From Antarcticirhabdus aurantiaca (GTDB lineage Bacteria > Pseudomonadota > Alphaproteobacteria > Rhizobiales > Rhizobiaceae): 64,000 nucleotides of DNA. Of the stretch, positions 28,708-37,494 are shown piece after piece; the first letter of the stretch is position 1, and the number at the start of each line of letters is the position of its first letter. Under the pieces are notes generated by a model. It made no database searches and was not told the DNA's origin. It worked only from the letters and a program-made list of their open reading frames with translations. The stretch spans positions 81,350 through 145,349 of the forward strand of contig NZ_VTOM01000017.1 of assembly GCF_009765365.1 (NCBI RefSeq), given 5' to 3'. The position numbers and the translations under genes are program-made.

Positions 28708-29015
28708 TGTTCGGCCGTATCGACTTCGATGCGGTGAACGACGCCGCCTTGTCCTCCCTGCCGGCCTTACTCAGCCGGTGGCTGCCGGACGGCCGACGCT
28801 TCGGCCACGAGTGGGTGGCTCGCAACCCGACACGAGCCGACCGCCGGGCCGGCTCCTTCCGCATCAACCTGAACACCGGCCGCTGGTCGGACTTCGCGAC
28901 CGGCGATGCCGGCGGAGATCCGGTGAGCCTGGCCGCCTACCTCCACAATCTGTCCCAAGCCGATGCCGCCCGCCGTCTGGCCGAGATGCTGGGCATCGAG
29001 GAGACCACCCGATGA
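28707..29015 (+). CDS. CHC2-like primase accessory protein without zinc ligands
   Basis: A 102-residue protein. GSFRINLNTGRWSDFATGDA then GGDPVSLAAYLHNLSQADAA matches the zinc-finger subdomain of DnaG-type and phage primases around the W-DF-G-GGD core. The zinc-binding cysteines and histidine are absent. It probably recognises template and works with the next protein, which carries Toprim. It overlaps the upstream stop (TGATG) and the downstream start (ATGA). A split primase of this kind is common in phage-related elements of Hyphomicrobiales. Confidence 0.7.
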   Translation: MFGRIDFDAVNDAALSSLPALLSRWLPDGRRFGHEWVARNPTRADRRAGSFRINLNTGRWSDFATGDAGGDPVSLAAYLHNLSQADAARRLAEMLGIEETTR

Positions 29016-31207
29016 ACGCCGCCGATCCTTTCTCCCCCCTTCGTGCCGACGAGAAGAGCGCCAGCCGCGGTGGCGCCGACAGCGTCAATCCGTGGGTGCC
29101 GATCCTGCCTGTGCCGAGCGACGCCCCAGAGCTGACGAAGGGCGTCCTCAGCGCCTTCGCGCCGGCCGGCTACAGCTTCACCAACGGCTGGCGCTATCGC
29201 GACGAGCGCGGCAGGCTTCTCGGCTGCGTGGTACGCTTCGACCGCCCGGCCAACGGCATGCCTGCCGACAAGCAGGTGTTGCCTCTCACCTTCTGCGAAG
29301 GGCCCAACAGCCGGCGTGAATGGCGCCTGAAAGGCTTCCCCGAGAAGCGCCCCCTTTACCACCTCGATGCTCTCGCGGAGCACCCTGAGGCTCCCGTGCT
29401 CGTGGTAGAGGGCGAGAAGGCGGCAGACGCCGCCGTGAAGCTCTTCCCCTCGCACGTCGTTGTTACGAGCCCCGGCGGATCGAAGGTCGCTCATAAGGCT
29501 GACTGGACGCCGATCGCCGGCCGCTCCGTCACTGTATGGCCCGACAACGACGTACCGGGCACCGAGTACGCGAAGGCAGTCGTCGCTGCCTGCGAAGCGG
29601 CCGGGGCTCGCGAAGTCCGCATCGCCGAGCTGCCGACGAGCCTGCCGGAGAAGTGGGACCTCGCCGATCCCTTGCCGGACGGCGTGAGCATGGAGATGCT
29701 GCGCCAGATCCTGGAAGGCGCACCCTGCGCGTCCTCGTGGCCGGCTCCGATGCCGATCACGACGAACCTGCCGCCCGTCGTGCCCTTCTCCGGCGACCTC
29801 CTACCGGGTGCCCTCCAGGGCTACGTCATGGACGTTGCTGAGCGCCAGCAGTCGGCGCCCGACTTCGCTGCCGTCGCCACCCTTTGCGGCCTCGCTGCCA
29901 TCGTCGGCAATAAGGTCCGCATCCGCCCCAAGCAGAACGACGACTGGACGGTGGTGCCGAACCTCTGGGGCGCGATCGTCGGCCGCCCGTCGGCGATGAA
30001 GAGCCCGGCCATGCAGTCGGCTCTGGCGCCGCTCTACAGCCTCCAGGACGAGTTGCGGAAGGAGTGGCAGGCAGAGTGCCGCGACATCGCCGCGGACAGC
30101 GCGCTCGCCAACCTCGACGCTAAGGAGGCCAAGAAGCAGGCGGCCAAGGCGCTGAAGGGCGGCGACCGCGACGAGGCCCGACGCCTCATCATGGATACCA
30201 CAGGCGATGACCCCGAACTGCCTCCGTGCCCACGCCTGATCGTCAACGACGCCACCGTGGAGAAGCTGGGCGAGCTGTTGAACGAGAACCCCAACGGCTT
30301 GCTCCTCGTGCGCGACGAGCTGCCCGGCTTCCTGTCGCGGCTGGAGAGCGAGGACCACCAGAGCGACCGCGCCTTCTATCTGGAGAGCTTCAACGGCGAC
30401 GGCTCCTTCACCTACGATCGTATTCAGCGCGGCACGGTGCACATCGAGAACTGCACCATGTCGATCATCGGCGGCGTGCAGCCGAGCCGCATCGCGCCGA
30501 TCGTGCGCGGTGCCGTGTCGGGCGCCAGCAATGACGGGCTGATCCAGCGCCTTCAGCTGGCCGTCTGGCCCGACGACCGCCCGGACTGGAAGTGGGTCGA
30601 CCGCCGGCCGAACGCCATGGACCGCGGCATGTTCGAAGCGGCCTTCCGCCGCCTCCACGACATGGAGCGAAAGGAGGATGGTGAGCCGCTGGTGCTGCGC
30701 TTCTCGCCCGAGGCGCAGACCATGTTCCGCGAGTGGATGGAGGAGATCCAGGCCGAGGCGCGGGGCGGCAAGCTGTCCTCGACGCTGGAGAGCCACATCC
30801 TGAAGATGCCGAAGACGGTGGCGAGCCTCGCCCTCATCTTCGAGCTGATCGACAGCCAGGACGTGCCGCAGAGTGTCGGCCAGGAAGCCACAGCCCGCGC
30901 GCTTGATTGGGCCGATTATCTCCGCAGCCACGCCGGCCGGCTCTACGCCGCCGGGCAGACGATGGTGGAGGAAGGGGCGCGCCTCATCGCCGAGCGTCGT
31001 GGTCAGCTTCCTGATCCGTTCACAGCCCGCGACGTGCATAAGAAGGACTGGAGCGGCCTCACAGATCGAGACGCAGTTGCCTCCGCCATCGAGATCCTGA
31101 TCGGCACCCACCATTGCCGCGAGGTGGCGGCCAAGGCGGACACGAACGTCCGGGGTCGACCGACCACCTCCTACACCTGGAACCCAGCGCTCAAGGTGGA
31201 GGGCTGA
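29012..31207 (+). CDS. Toprim / DUF3987 replication protein (primase-helicase type)
   Basis: A 731-residue protein. Residues about 125-195 form a Toprim-like nucleotidyl site, with VLVVEGEKAADAAVKL holding the catalytic glutamate and VTVWPDNDVPG the aspartates. Residues about 260-640 match DUF3987, a P-loop ATPase common in phage and satellite replication modules. The Walker A equivalent is AIVGRPSAMKSPAM, with MKSP replacing GKS/T, and the Walker B region is NGLLLVRDELPGFL. It would prime and unwind the element's DNA. It follows the CHC2-like gene with a four-base overlap. Confidence 0.82.
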   Translation: MNAADPFSPLRADEKSASRGGADSVNPWVPILPVPSDAPELTKGVLSAFAPAGYSFTNGWRYRDERGRLLGCVVRFDRPANGMPADKQVLPLTFCEGPNSRREWRLKGFPEKRPLYHLDALAEHPEAPVLVVEGEKAADAAVKLFPSHVVVTSPGGSKVAHKADWTPIAGRSVTVWPDNDVPGTEYAKAVVAACEAAGAREVRIAELPTSLPEKWDLADPLPDGVSMEMLRQILEGAPCASSWPAPMPITTNLPPVVPFSGDLLPGALQGYVMDVAERQQSAPDFAAVATLCGLAAIVGNKVRIRPKQNDDWTVVPNLWGAIVGRPSAMKSPAMQSALAPLYSLQDELRKEWQAECRDIAADSALANLDAKEAKKQAAKALKGGDRDEARRLIMDTTGDDPELPPCPRLIVNDATVEKLGELLNENPNGLLLVRDELPGFLSRLESEDHQSDRAFYLESFNGDGSFTYDRIQRGTVHIENCTMSIIGGVQPSRIAPIVRGAVSGASNDGLIQRLQLAVWPDDRPDWKWVDRRPNAMDRGMFEAAFRRLHDMERKEDGEPLVLRFSPEAQTMFREWMEEIQAEARGGKLSSTLESHILKMPKTVASLALIFELIDSQDVPQSVGQEATARALDWADYLRSHAGRLYAAGQTMVEEGARLIAERRGQLPDPFTARDVHKKDWSGLTDRDAVASAIEILIGTHHCREVAAKADTNVRGRPTTSYTWNPALKVEG

Positions 31208-31210
31208 TCC

Positions 31211-31654
31211 ATGGGGCGGTGGCTGGCGAAGCTGCGATACGCAGAAAAAAACACGGAAACGGCCCTACAGGGCACCGACAAAACCCCCAAAAACCCCAAC
31301 GCGCCATTTTTGGGGGTTTTGGGGGCTCCCGATCCTAGCGTTTCTGCAATTTTCTCTGAAGCTCACGACGACCTCGCGATGGAGGCCGAGGAGCGCGCCG
31401 CAACTCTCGAATACGATGCCGGGCTTCCTCGCATGGAGGCGGAGCGGCTGGCGGTCGGTCGGCCGCCCACGCCCGGCATCACTGTTCGCTCGCCGGCCGT
31501 CGAGCTGCCGCCGGCCGAATACGATCGGCACCTGGACGCGCTGATCGCAGCGGCCGGCGCTGGCACGCCGGAAGGGTCGCGGCTCGCCTACGCCAAGTGC
31601 AAGGGCTGGGTCGTGCCGCGCGGCGACGAGACCGTGTTCACGAGGGGACGCTGA
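31211..31654 (+). CDS. Hypothetical protein, 147 aa, downstream of the replication gene
   Basis: A hydrophilic protein of the kind that follows DUF3987 genes in rhizobial elements. It has a basic segment TDKTPKNPNAPFLGVLGAPD and an acidic helical middle, DLAMEAEERAATLEYDAGLP, then a C-terminal LIAAAGAGTPEGSRLAYAKC. It lies three bases after the DUF3987 stop and overlaps the next start (TGATG). A strong inverted repeat (31284-31325) lies inside the coding sequence. A frame-disrupted sequence related to its 5' end occurs at the right end of the element. Confidence 0.65.
   Translation: MGRWLAKLRYAEKNTETALQGTDKTPKNPNAPFLGVLGAPDPSVSAIFSEAHDDLAMEAEERAATLEYDAGLPRMEAERLAVGRPPTPGITVRSPAVELPPAEYDRHLDALIAAAGAGTPEGSRLAYAKCKGWVVPRGDETVFTRGR
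31284..31325. repeat. C-rich/G-rich inverted repeat inside gene 31211-31654
   Basis: CCCCCAAAAACCCC (31284-31297) pairs with GGGGGTTTTGGGGG (31312-31325), with one bulged A, around a 14-base loop. It lies just past the replication gene. It could be an origin hairpin or merely a consequence of the repeated Pro/Lys and Gly codons. Confidence 0.45.
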
Positions 31655-31935
31655 TGAGTTCGCATCCTCGACTTCTCGTGCCCCCGGAGGAAGGGGCAAC
31701 TCTGAAGGCGGCGGCACGCCGGTTCAAGCTGTCGGTCGACACGATCCGCCGCCTCTATCGCGCCCACGGCATCGGTCGGCAGTCGAGCCCACGCGCACCG
31801 ATCATCGTATCGCTGCCGGCGCTGATGATGATCCAGCACGCCGATGTCGAAGCGTTGATGCTTCTGCGCGAAGGGAGACGTGACCATCCGGCCGTACAAC
31901 GTTACCTCCAAATCATCGGAGCGCATATCACTTGA
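31654..31935 (+). CDS. Small helix-turn-helix protein
   Basis: This 93-residue protein contains TLKAAARRFKLSVDTIRRLY then RAHGIGRQ, a plain helix-turn-helix. The remainder is LPALMMIQHADVEALMLLRE. It resembles small DNA-binding proteins ending phage replication operons. The start overlaps the stop of the upstream gene (TGATG). It ends 25 bases before the stop of the antisense KAP gene, so the two transcripts converge. Confidence 0.65.
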   Translation: MSSHPRLLVPPEEGATLKAAARRFKLSVDTIRRLYRAHGIGRQSSPRAPIIVSLPALMMIQHADVEALMLLREGRRDHPAVQRYLQIIGAHIT

Positions 31936-31959
31936 TGAGACCACGTGCCGCCGCAACCT

Positions 31960-34119
31960 CTAAAAGCGACTATTCAATCCAGACAGAAAGTGCTCGGCGA
32001 TAGCATCACCGTCGCTGCCGGCCTCCACCATCTGCTCCGCCATGGCCTTCAATTTATCGATGTCGGCTAGCTTTGAAACGTTATCGCGGTCAACGGTGAA
32101 TAAACGCCGTCTAACCATGTCGCCGGACGAATGAGATGTGCCTTCGCCGGCAAAGTTCTTCATCAGCCAAGCGCCGAAGCCGGACTCATCAAGGTTGCCC
32201 GCGATCCAGTCTTTGACTGAATTACCCCCACCGAAGTTCGACCATGCCCAGATCATAGGAAACGCGTCGGGAAAGCGCATTAGAGTGCCCTCAAACGCTT
32301 CCCGTTCAATGCGTGAAACTAGTTTCCGCTCCAGCTCGATTACCGCATCTAGTGACAAGCTTGGTTCGCGTTCTGTCTGCGCTTCTTTGGTGCCAATGCG
32401 CCCATGCTCGTCGCTCATCCGGCTCACAATGTAGGTGGCGAATACGAGCGACGGCCCTTCGATTGCCTCAGCAAGCAATGATGCGTGGACTTGTGGTGAT
32501 AGCTTCGCGAGTATGGGGCTAATAGCGAACCCAACGGCCCATCGCACTGGGAGATCCTCGGGTGTCCGCGACCCATCAATTGGATTGAAAAACAGATCAG
32601 CCGCAGCGAGTAGTGCGCGAGCCGTCTTTTCGGCCTCGTTTAGAGGAACATCGTCCGCTTGAGCGATCAATGTGTTGAGGAGCACGCTTCCTCTAGTGCC
32701 GCCGGCACGACGGAGGTGGTCAACGTATCGTTGCACCACTTTACGAGTGCCCTCCGGATTGTCGAAGCTCGCCTTCAGCTCGTCAATCTCTTGTACCGAA
32801 ATCACGCCATCTCCCAACCCCAGATTGAAGTATACCTGAAACCGGTTTCTAGATGAGACCCGTCGCTCGCGCTCGGCCTTCTGCCAGTCTTCCCCATGCC
32901 ATGTATTTGCAAAAATGGCATCGAGGCGCGGGAAAATATAAGGCAACGCTCGCTTGAGACGGCTATGGCGGCTCTCATGAACCAGCGAGAGAAGCTCCTG
33001 TCCGAAGGCATCACGGCTCTCACGACGGCCATACTGATGCTCTACTCCAGTCAGATCATCCGGACGGTCGCGTATGAAGGTGTAGAGCCCTGGCTCGAAT
33101 AGGCGCAAGGTCTCGATCGCAACAAAATCGGCAACGTCGACCTCGCCGCTTACAGCCGGCCACGCCATAGCGATCGCATTTGCAAGCCTTCCTACGTCCC
33201 GAGGGGTGCGGAGGTATGGTGCAATCACGCCATGGAAGATGTTGCCCCAACGCACGAAATCTACATTCGGCTGATCATCAACAATCGCGCTCAAGCGCTG
33301 GGTAAATAACCTATTCAGATCCGTCTGCGCGACAGGCGGCAAGTCGAAAGACGCCTGTACGATCTTTTCAAGCCACTCGGGGGCATTAGGATCTGACGGA
33401 CGTTCTAAGGCACGGATTGCTATTTCACGGTCGAAAACGAGCAGGTAGGTGACACGCGGCAAATCTGCGACTGACTTAACTAGTCGGAAAATTTGACGAA
33501 CCTCATCGGCTACGAGGCGGTCGACATCATCGATGATAACAACGATGTTGCGCGTTTCACAGCGTAGCGCCTCAGCGAGATCATTCCGGACTTCCTCAAG
33601 GCTGCGCTCATCCGGAATTTCTTCGCCTGCCGCTTTGATCGCTTCGGCAATTGGTTGAGCCAGTGCGCCAGCAGGCGTCCACGAAAGCGCCGCTGAGAGA
33701 ATATCAGTTGCCCCAGTTACCTTCTTTGCGATCAGTCGCAAGCCATCGCGAACGCCCGCCGACAATTTCTTTCCAATTGTGGCGTTCACTTCGCTAAAGA
33801 ATGCCCGCGTCAAATCCTTTTGCTCCGAGAACCACCAAGGATTGAAGCGCACAATGATCGTTCGATCGTTCTCGTCGAATTTGGCTTCGCGTCTTGTAAG
33901 TGCGTCAACTACCATGTTGACTGCTGATGTCTTGCCGCTGCCCCATTTTCCATGGACTGCAATCACCAGACCATCTTCTCCGGCGCGGGAGGCGAGGCCG
34001 GCGGCGATAGCTTCAGCGAAATCGCGATAACCTAGCTGGTCTTCCTCAAGCTTGGTCCGCGGTCGATCGGCTGTAACCTCGCTCGTCTGACCGGAGGCAT
34101 TTTGCGACACTCTGCTCAT
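31960..34119 (-). CDS. KAP-family P-loop NTPase, probable defence/exclusion protein
   Basis: A 719-residue STAND-related NTPase. KAP features are DQLGYRDFAEAI before the P-loop, Walker A GKWGSGKTS (about 57-65), FNPWWFSEQ, and Walker B NIVVIIDDVDRL (about 191-202) followed by a sensor region VTYLLVFDRE. The C-terminal half is unassigned. KAP NTPases include PifA of plasmid F, which aborts T7 infection, and related cargo of mobile elements. It is antisense to its neighbours and clearly poorer in G+C, with codon use unlike them, so it looks acquired separately. Start ATG 34119 is uncertain; other starts exist up to 34182. Confidence 0.85.
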   Translation of the reverse strand: MSRVSQNASGQTSEVTADRPRTKLEEDQLGYRDFAEAIAAGLASRAGEDGLVIAVHGKWGSGKTSAVNMVVDALTRREAKFDENDRTIIVRFNPWWFSEQKDLTRAFFSEVNATIGKKLSAGVRDGLRLIAKKVTGATDILSAALSWTPAGALAQPIAEAIKAAGEEIPDERSLEEVRNDLAEALRCETRNIVVIIDDVDRLVADEVRQIFRLVKSVADLPRVTYLLVFDREIAIRALERPSDPNAPEWLEKIVQASFDLPPVAQTDLNRLFTQRLSAIVDDQPNVDFVRWGNIFHGVIAPYLRTPRDVGRLANAIAMAWPAVSGEVDVADFVAIETLRLFEPGLYTFIRDRPDDLTGVEHQYGRRESRDAFGQELLSLVHESRHSRLKRALPYIFPRLDAIFANTWHGEDWQKAERERRVSSRNRFQVYFNLGLGDGVISVQEIDELKASFDNPEGTRKVVQRYVDHLRRAGGTRGSVLLNTLIAQADDVPLNEAEKTARALLAAADLFFNPIDGSRTPEDLPVRWAVGFAISPILAKLSPQVHASLLAEAIEGPSLVFATYIVSRMSDEHGRIGTKEAQTEREPSLSLDAVIELERKLVSRIEREAFEGTLMRFPDAFPMIWAWSNFGGGNSVKDWIAGNLDESGFGAWLMKNFAGEGTSHSSGDMVRRRLFTVDRDNVSKLADIDKLKAMAEQMVEAGSDGDAIAEHFLSGLNSRF

Positions 34120-34286
34120 GAAGGACGACTGCTCCAGCTTCTCTAATCGACCGCGGCATATCATACCAACTCGCGGCAACAACCATCAGCGTATGTCTCC
34201 GGCCTGTAAGGGAGCGGCAAGCGCCAATGGGTGCCCAGCCATGCCCATCCGCGCCTAATCCCCATCCTCGTGCGCGCGTGCTCCAC

Positions 34287-34306
34287 TGCCTCCATCAACG
34301 GAGGCA
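34287..34306 (+). promoter_or_regulatory. Hairpin covering the ribosome-binding site of gene 34310
   Basis: TGCCTCC (34287-34293) and GGAGGCA (34300-34306) form a perfect seven-bp stem with loop ATCAAC. The only Shine-Dalgarno sequence (GGAGG, 34300-34304) is inside the stem, three bases before the ATG at 34310, so translation of the ejection-protein operon may be gated by RNA structure. Confidence 0.55.
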
Positions 34307-34309
34307 TTC

Positions 34310-34534
34310 ATGGCTTCAGCTCAGCTCTTCCTGAACGGCGCCCGCGTCACGCGTGAGTTCCGCGACGCGCTCTTCGATCAGGCCAACCGCGCCGGCATCA
34401 CCCCTAACGAGTTCGTCATCACCGCTGCCGCCGAGAAGCTGAAGCGCTCGGGCGCCGAGTTCCCCGGCATCTTTCATCGCGGCGATCTCGACATGGTCGG
34501 CATCGGCGCGGCCAGCGGTGCGAGGGCTGCCTGA
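34310..34534 (+). CDS. Small ribbon-helix-helix-like protein, 74 aa
   Basis: RVTREFRDALFDQANRAGIT then PNEFVITAAAEKLKRSG fits a short strand and two helices as in ribbon-helix-helix proteins, although the strand is weak. It is the first gene of a rightward operon with the ejection-like proteins; its stop overlaps the next start (TGATG). It may be an operon regulator or a small virion protein. Its ribosome-binding site lies in a hairpin. Confidence 0.6.
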   Translation: MASAQLFLNGARVTREFRDALFDQANRAGITPNEFVITAAAEKLKRSGAEFPGIFHRGDLDMVGIGAASGARAA

Positions 34535-37494
34535 TGGCCGCCACTGCCGGAGCGCCCGGCTTCATCTTCGGCGGCAACACGGGCCTGTCCCACGCGGACC
34601 TCAAACGCCGCCGCGACGTGCTGGACGCGCTGATCGCTCGCCAGTCCGGCCAAGCGCCGCAGACCGTCGGCGAGGGCCTGAACGCTCTAGGGCAAGGCAT
34701 CCTCAACGGCATCGAGGGGCGCATGCTCCGCCAGGAGGAGGAAAAGGCCGCCGGGGTCCAGGCGGGCCTCTGGAACGATCTCGCGACCGCTTCCGCATAC
34801 ACCCCAGCCGCGTCGAGCTACGGCACGTCGGCATCCTCGACGCCAGCCGGTTCCACCTCGACCAGCTCGGCCCCGATTGTGCCGACTGGCGACATCGAGA
34901 CGAGCTTCCTCGGCGAGGTCGGAACGACGCTGAAGAACCCCTATGGCCTCGCCGCAGTCGCCGCGACGGGCCGCGCCGAGAGCGGCTACGACCCCAAGAA
35001 CGCCTTCGGCTCGTGGTCTGACCCGAGCGAGAGCGGGCAGGCCGGCACCGCGGGCGGCGTCATGTCCTGGCGAGCTGAACGCCTCGACGCGCTGCGCAAG
35101 TTCGCTGGCGACAACGGCGACGACCCGAACCGTCCAAGCCCGCAGACACAGGCGCGGTTCTTCCTCCAGGAGGACCCGGCGCTCGTCGAGCGGCTGAACT
35201 CGGCCAAGAGTGTCGAGGAAGCGCAGAGTGCCATCAATGGCGCTTGGAAGTTCGCCGGGTACGATCGCCCCGGGGGTGAAGCCGATCGGCGCCTCGGCCT
35301 TGCTCGCGGCTACCTCTCGTCCTTCCAGGGCGGCGGCGATCGGCAGGGCGCGCAGGTCGCGAGCCTCGACCCGTCTGCGGGCATGGGCGCGACGGCTCCG
35401 GCGGCGGGTAATTTCGATTGGAGCCCCTACGCCACGGCCGGAGCGACGCGCGAGGACAGCTTCTCCGGCATGACGCCCGAGTTCCGCGGCGGCCTTCAGG
35501 CGCTCGTCCAGAACGCCCCGCCGGAACTCGGTCTTCAGATCGGCTCCGGCTACCGCTCGGTGGAGCGCCAGCAGGAGCTATGGGACGCTTCCGACAAGAC
35601 GGGGCGCACCGTCGCCCGTCCTGGCCATTCGCAGCACAACCATGGCAACGCTGCGGACCTCTACGCAGGCGGGCAGCGCCTCGACAAGGCGAGCCCCGCA
35701 GCGCGCCAGTGGGTGCATGAGAACGCCGCTCGGTTCGGCCTATCGTTCCCGATGGATTACGAGCCATGGCACGTCGAGCTTGCCGGTGCCCGTGGGGGCA
35801 AAACTCAGGGTGCCCATAGTTCTGCCTCGGCCCCCGTTCAGGTCGCCAGCCTCGACCCCTCTGCCGGCATGGCGCAGACGAACCCACGGGCGAACGCCTC
35901 CGTCTCGACGGGTCAGATGACGGAGAGCACGACCATGCCGGCGGCTCGGTCTTCACGCGAGGCCCTGGAGCGTGCCACGGCACAAGTAGACGCCCTTGAG
36001 GCGGGATACGGCGCCATGGCCTACGCGCCTCAGCCCGCACGGCACGGCATCGAACTCGGCACCGGCATCGTGGATGTGCCGAACCCGGTTCAGGCGCGTG
36101 GCCCGACGCCCGTTCGCACGGTCGCCGCGACCCCTGTCGACGCGCAGCAGTACGACCTGCCGCCGATCCCGACCGCAGCCGACCGCAGCGCACTCGCCCC
36201 TGCCGATCCGTGGGCGGGCCTGCGTGAGGTGTCGCCCGACGCTGCCACCGGCCGCCAGCGGGTCGCGGAAGCCGTGCTCGCGAACGGCGGCACCATGACG
36301 GACGCGAGGAGCAACGCCTCGCCGGCCGTGCAGCAGGTGGCGCAGGCATACTCCGAGGCTCAGCAGCGCCAGAGCCAGCCCCAGCAGGATCCGCGCATCG
36401 CCGCCGCCACGCGGGTGCTGTCGAACCCGGCAGCACGGCCTGAGCAGCGGGAGCTTGCCGCGCGCATCCTTCAGGAGGCCAGCAAGCCCGTCCAGTACGA
36501 CTACCACACAGCGCCGGACGGTTCGGTGCTCCGCTTCGATCCTCGCGGTGGTGCGCCTCAGGTCATGTATCAGGGGCAGCAGAAGCCGATCCAGATCAAC
36601 GACCGCTTGGTGGACCCCGCCACGGGTCGCGTCATCGCCGACTACTCCGACCCTCAGAAGCCGCAGGAGACCTTCCAGACGCTCGGCCACGACGAGGCGC
36701 AGCAGCTCGGCCTGCCTCCAGGTGTCTACCAGCAGTCCTCGGACGGCGGGATCTCCAAGGTAGCCGACGCGCCCAAGCCTGGTGAAGCCGAGTGGCAGGA
36801 GCTTCCGAACGGGGACTACGGCTTCTTCGACCCTGTCACGCGCCAGTTCCAAAAGCTCGGTAGCGCGCCGAAGGGCGGCGAAGGCGGTGTCATCACCCTG
36901 CCGGACGGAACGCGCGTCGTCACCGGGGGCGCAGCCCTGACGGAGGGTCAGTCCAAGGACACGGTGTTCTCCACCCGAGCCAAGGGCGCGCTACCGATCC
37001 TGGACAAGCATGCCGCCGCGCTCACCGATCGCGTCGATCGGGCAGCGGAGTGGGCGCCTCTCGGGCTCGGGCGTGAATACCTCCAGAGCACGGACTTCCA
37101 GCTCGCCCAACAGGCCGGCGACGAGTTCTTGCAGGCGATCCTTCGCAAGGACACGGGCGCCGCCATCACAGAGCAGGAACAGATGCTCTACGGGCGCACC
37201 TATCTGCCGCAGCCTGGAGACGGTCCCGAGCTTCAGAAGCAGAAGCAGGAGGCTCGTCAGCGCGCCTTGAGAGCCATCGAGGCGGGCATGCCGCCGGCCG
37301 CCATGGTGGCGCAGGAACTGGCGCTGCGGGAGGAGGCTGCGCCGCCGGCCGGGGACGCCCCTGCCGCCGCTGCCGCCACGCCTGCGGCCATCTCGCTTCC
37401 GGACGATGTGACGGAGGAGGACATCCAACACACCATGCAGGTCCACGGGCTGACCCGGGACGAAGTGCTGAAGAGGCTGACCGATGCCCCGTGA
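34534..37494 (+). CDS. Phage ejection-type protein with tail-lysozyme and M15 peptidase domains
   Basis: This is a 986-residue protein. Residues 1-75 are a helical segment (LSHADLKRRRDVLDALIARQ). Residues about 119-262 resemble phage tail lysozyme: VAATGRAESGYDPKNAFGSW, then GGVMSWRAERLDALRKFAGD, then a long helical lobe. Residues about 300-422 are a VanY/M15 D,D-peptidase: SGYRSVERQQELWDASD, PGHSQHNHGNAADLY (zinc His and Asp) and EPWHVE. The remainder is Gln/Pro/Ala-rich and low complexity. QVASLDPSAGM occurs twice (about 274 and 435), flanking the peptidase. Such large enzymes drill peptidoglycan during DNA delivery. No head or tail genes accompany it. It overlaps the downstream gene by 11 bases. 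Confidence 0.85.
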   Translation: MAATAGAPGFIFGGNTGLSHADLKRRRDVLDALIARQSGQAPQTVGEGLNALGQGILNGIEGRMLRQEEEKAAGVQAGLWNDLATASAYTPAASSYGTSASSTPAGSTSTSSAPIVPTGDIETSFLGEVGTTLKNPYGLAAVAATGRAESGYDPKNAFGSWSDPSESGQAGTAGGVMSWRAERLDALRKFAGDNGDDPNRPSPQTQARFFLQEDPALVERLNSAKSVEEAQSAINGAWKFAGYDRPGGEADRRLGLARGYLSSFQGGGDRQGAQVASLDPSAGMGATAPAAGNFDWSPYATAGATREDSFSGMTPEFRGGLQALVQNAPPELGLQIGSGYRSVERQQELWDASDKTGRTVARPGHSQHNHGNAADLYAGGQRLDKASPAARQWVHENAARFGLSFPMDYEPWHVELAGARGGKTQGAHSSASAPVQVASLDPSAGMAQTNPRANASVSTGQMTESTTMPAARSSREALERATAQVDALEAGYGAMAYAPQPARHGIELGTGIVDVPNPVQARGPTPVRTVAATPVDAQQYDLPPIPTAADRSALAPADPWAGLREVSPDAATGRQRVAEAVLANGGTMTDARSNASPAVQQVAQAYSEAQQRQSQPQQDPRIAAATRVLSNPAARPEQRELAARILQEASKPVQYDYHTAPDGSVLRFDPRGGAPQVMYQGQQKPIQINDRLVDPATGRVIADYSDPQKPQETFQTLGHDEAQQLGLPPGVYQQSSDGGISKVADAPKPGEAEWQELPNGDYGFFDPVTRQFQKLGSAPKGGEGGVITLPDGTRVVTGGAALTEGQSKDTVFSTRAKGALPILDKHAAALTDRVDRAAEWAPLGLGREYLQSTDFQLAQQAGDEFLQAILRKDTGAAITEQEQMLYGRTYLPQPGDGPELQKQKQEARQRALRAIEAGMPPAAMVAQELALREEAAPPAGDAPAAAAATPAAISLPDDVTEEDIQHTMQVHGLTRDEVLKRLTDAP

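Noticed and set aside
29801..31114. 437-residue open frame opposite the DUF3987 gene
   Set aside because: Shadow frame without motifs; the forward gene is in a coupled operon with Toprim and DUF3987 features.
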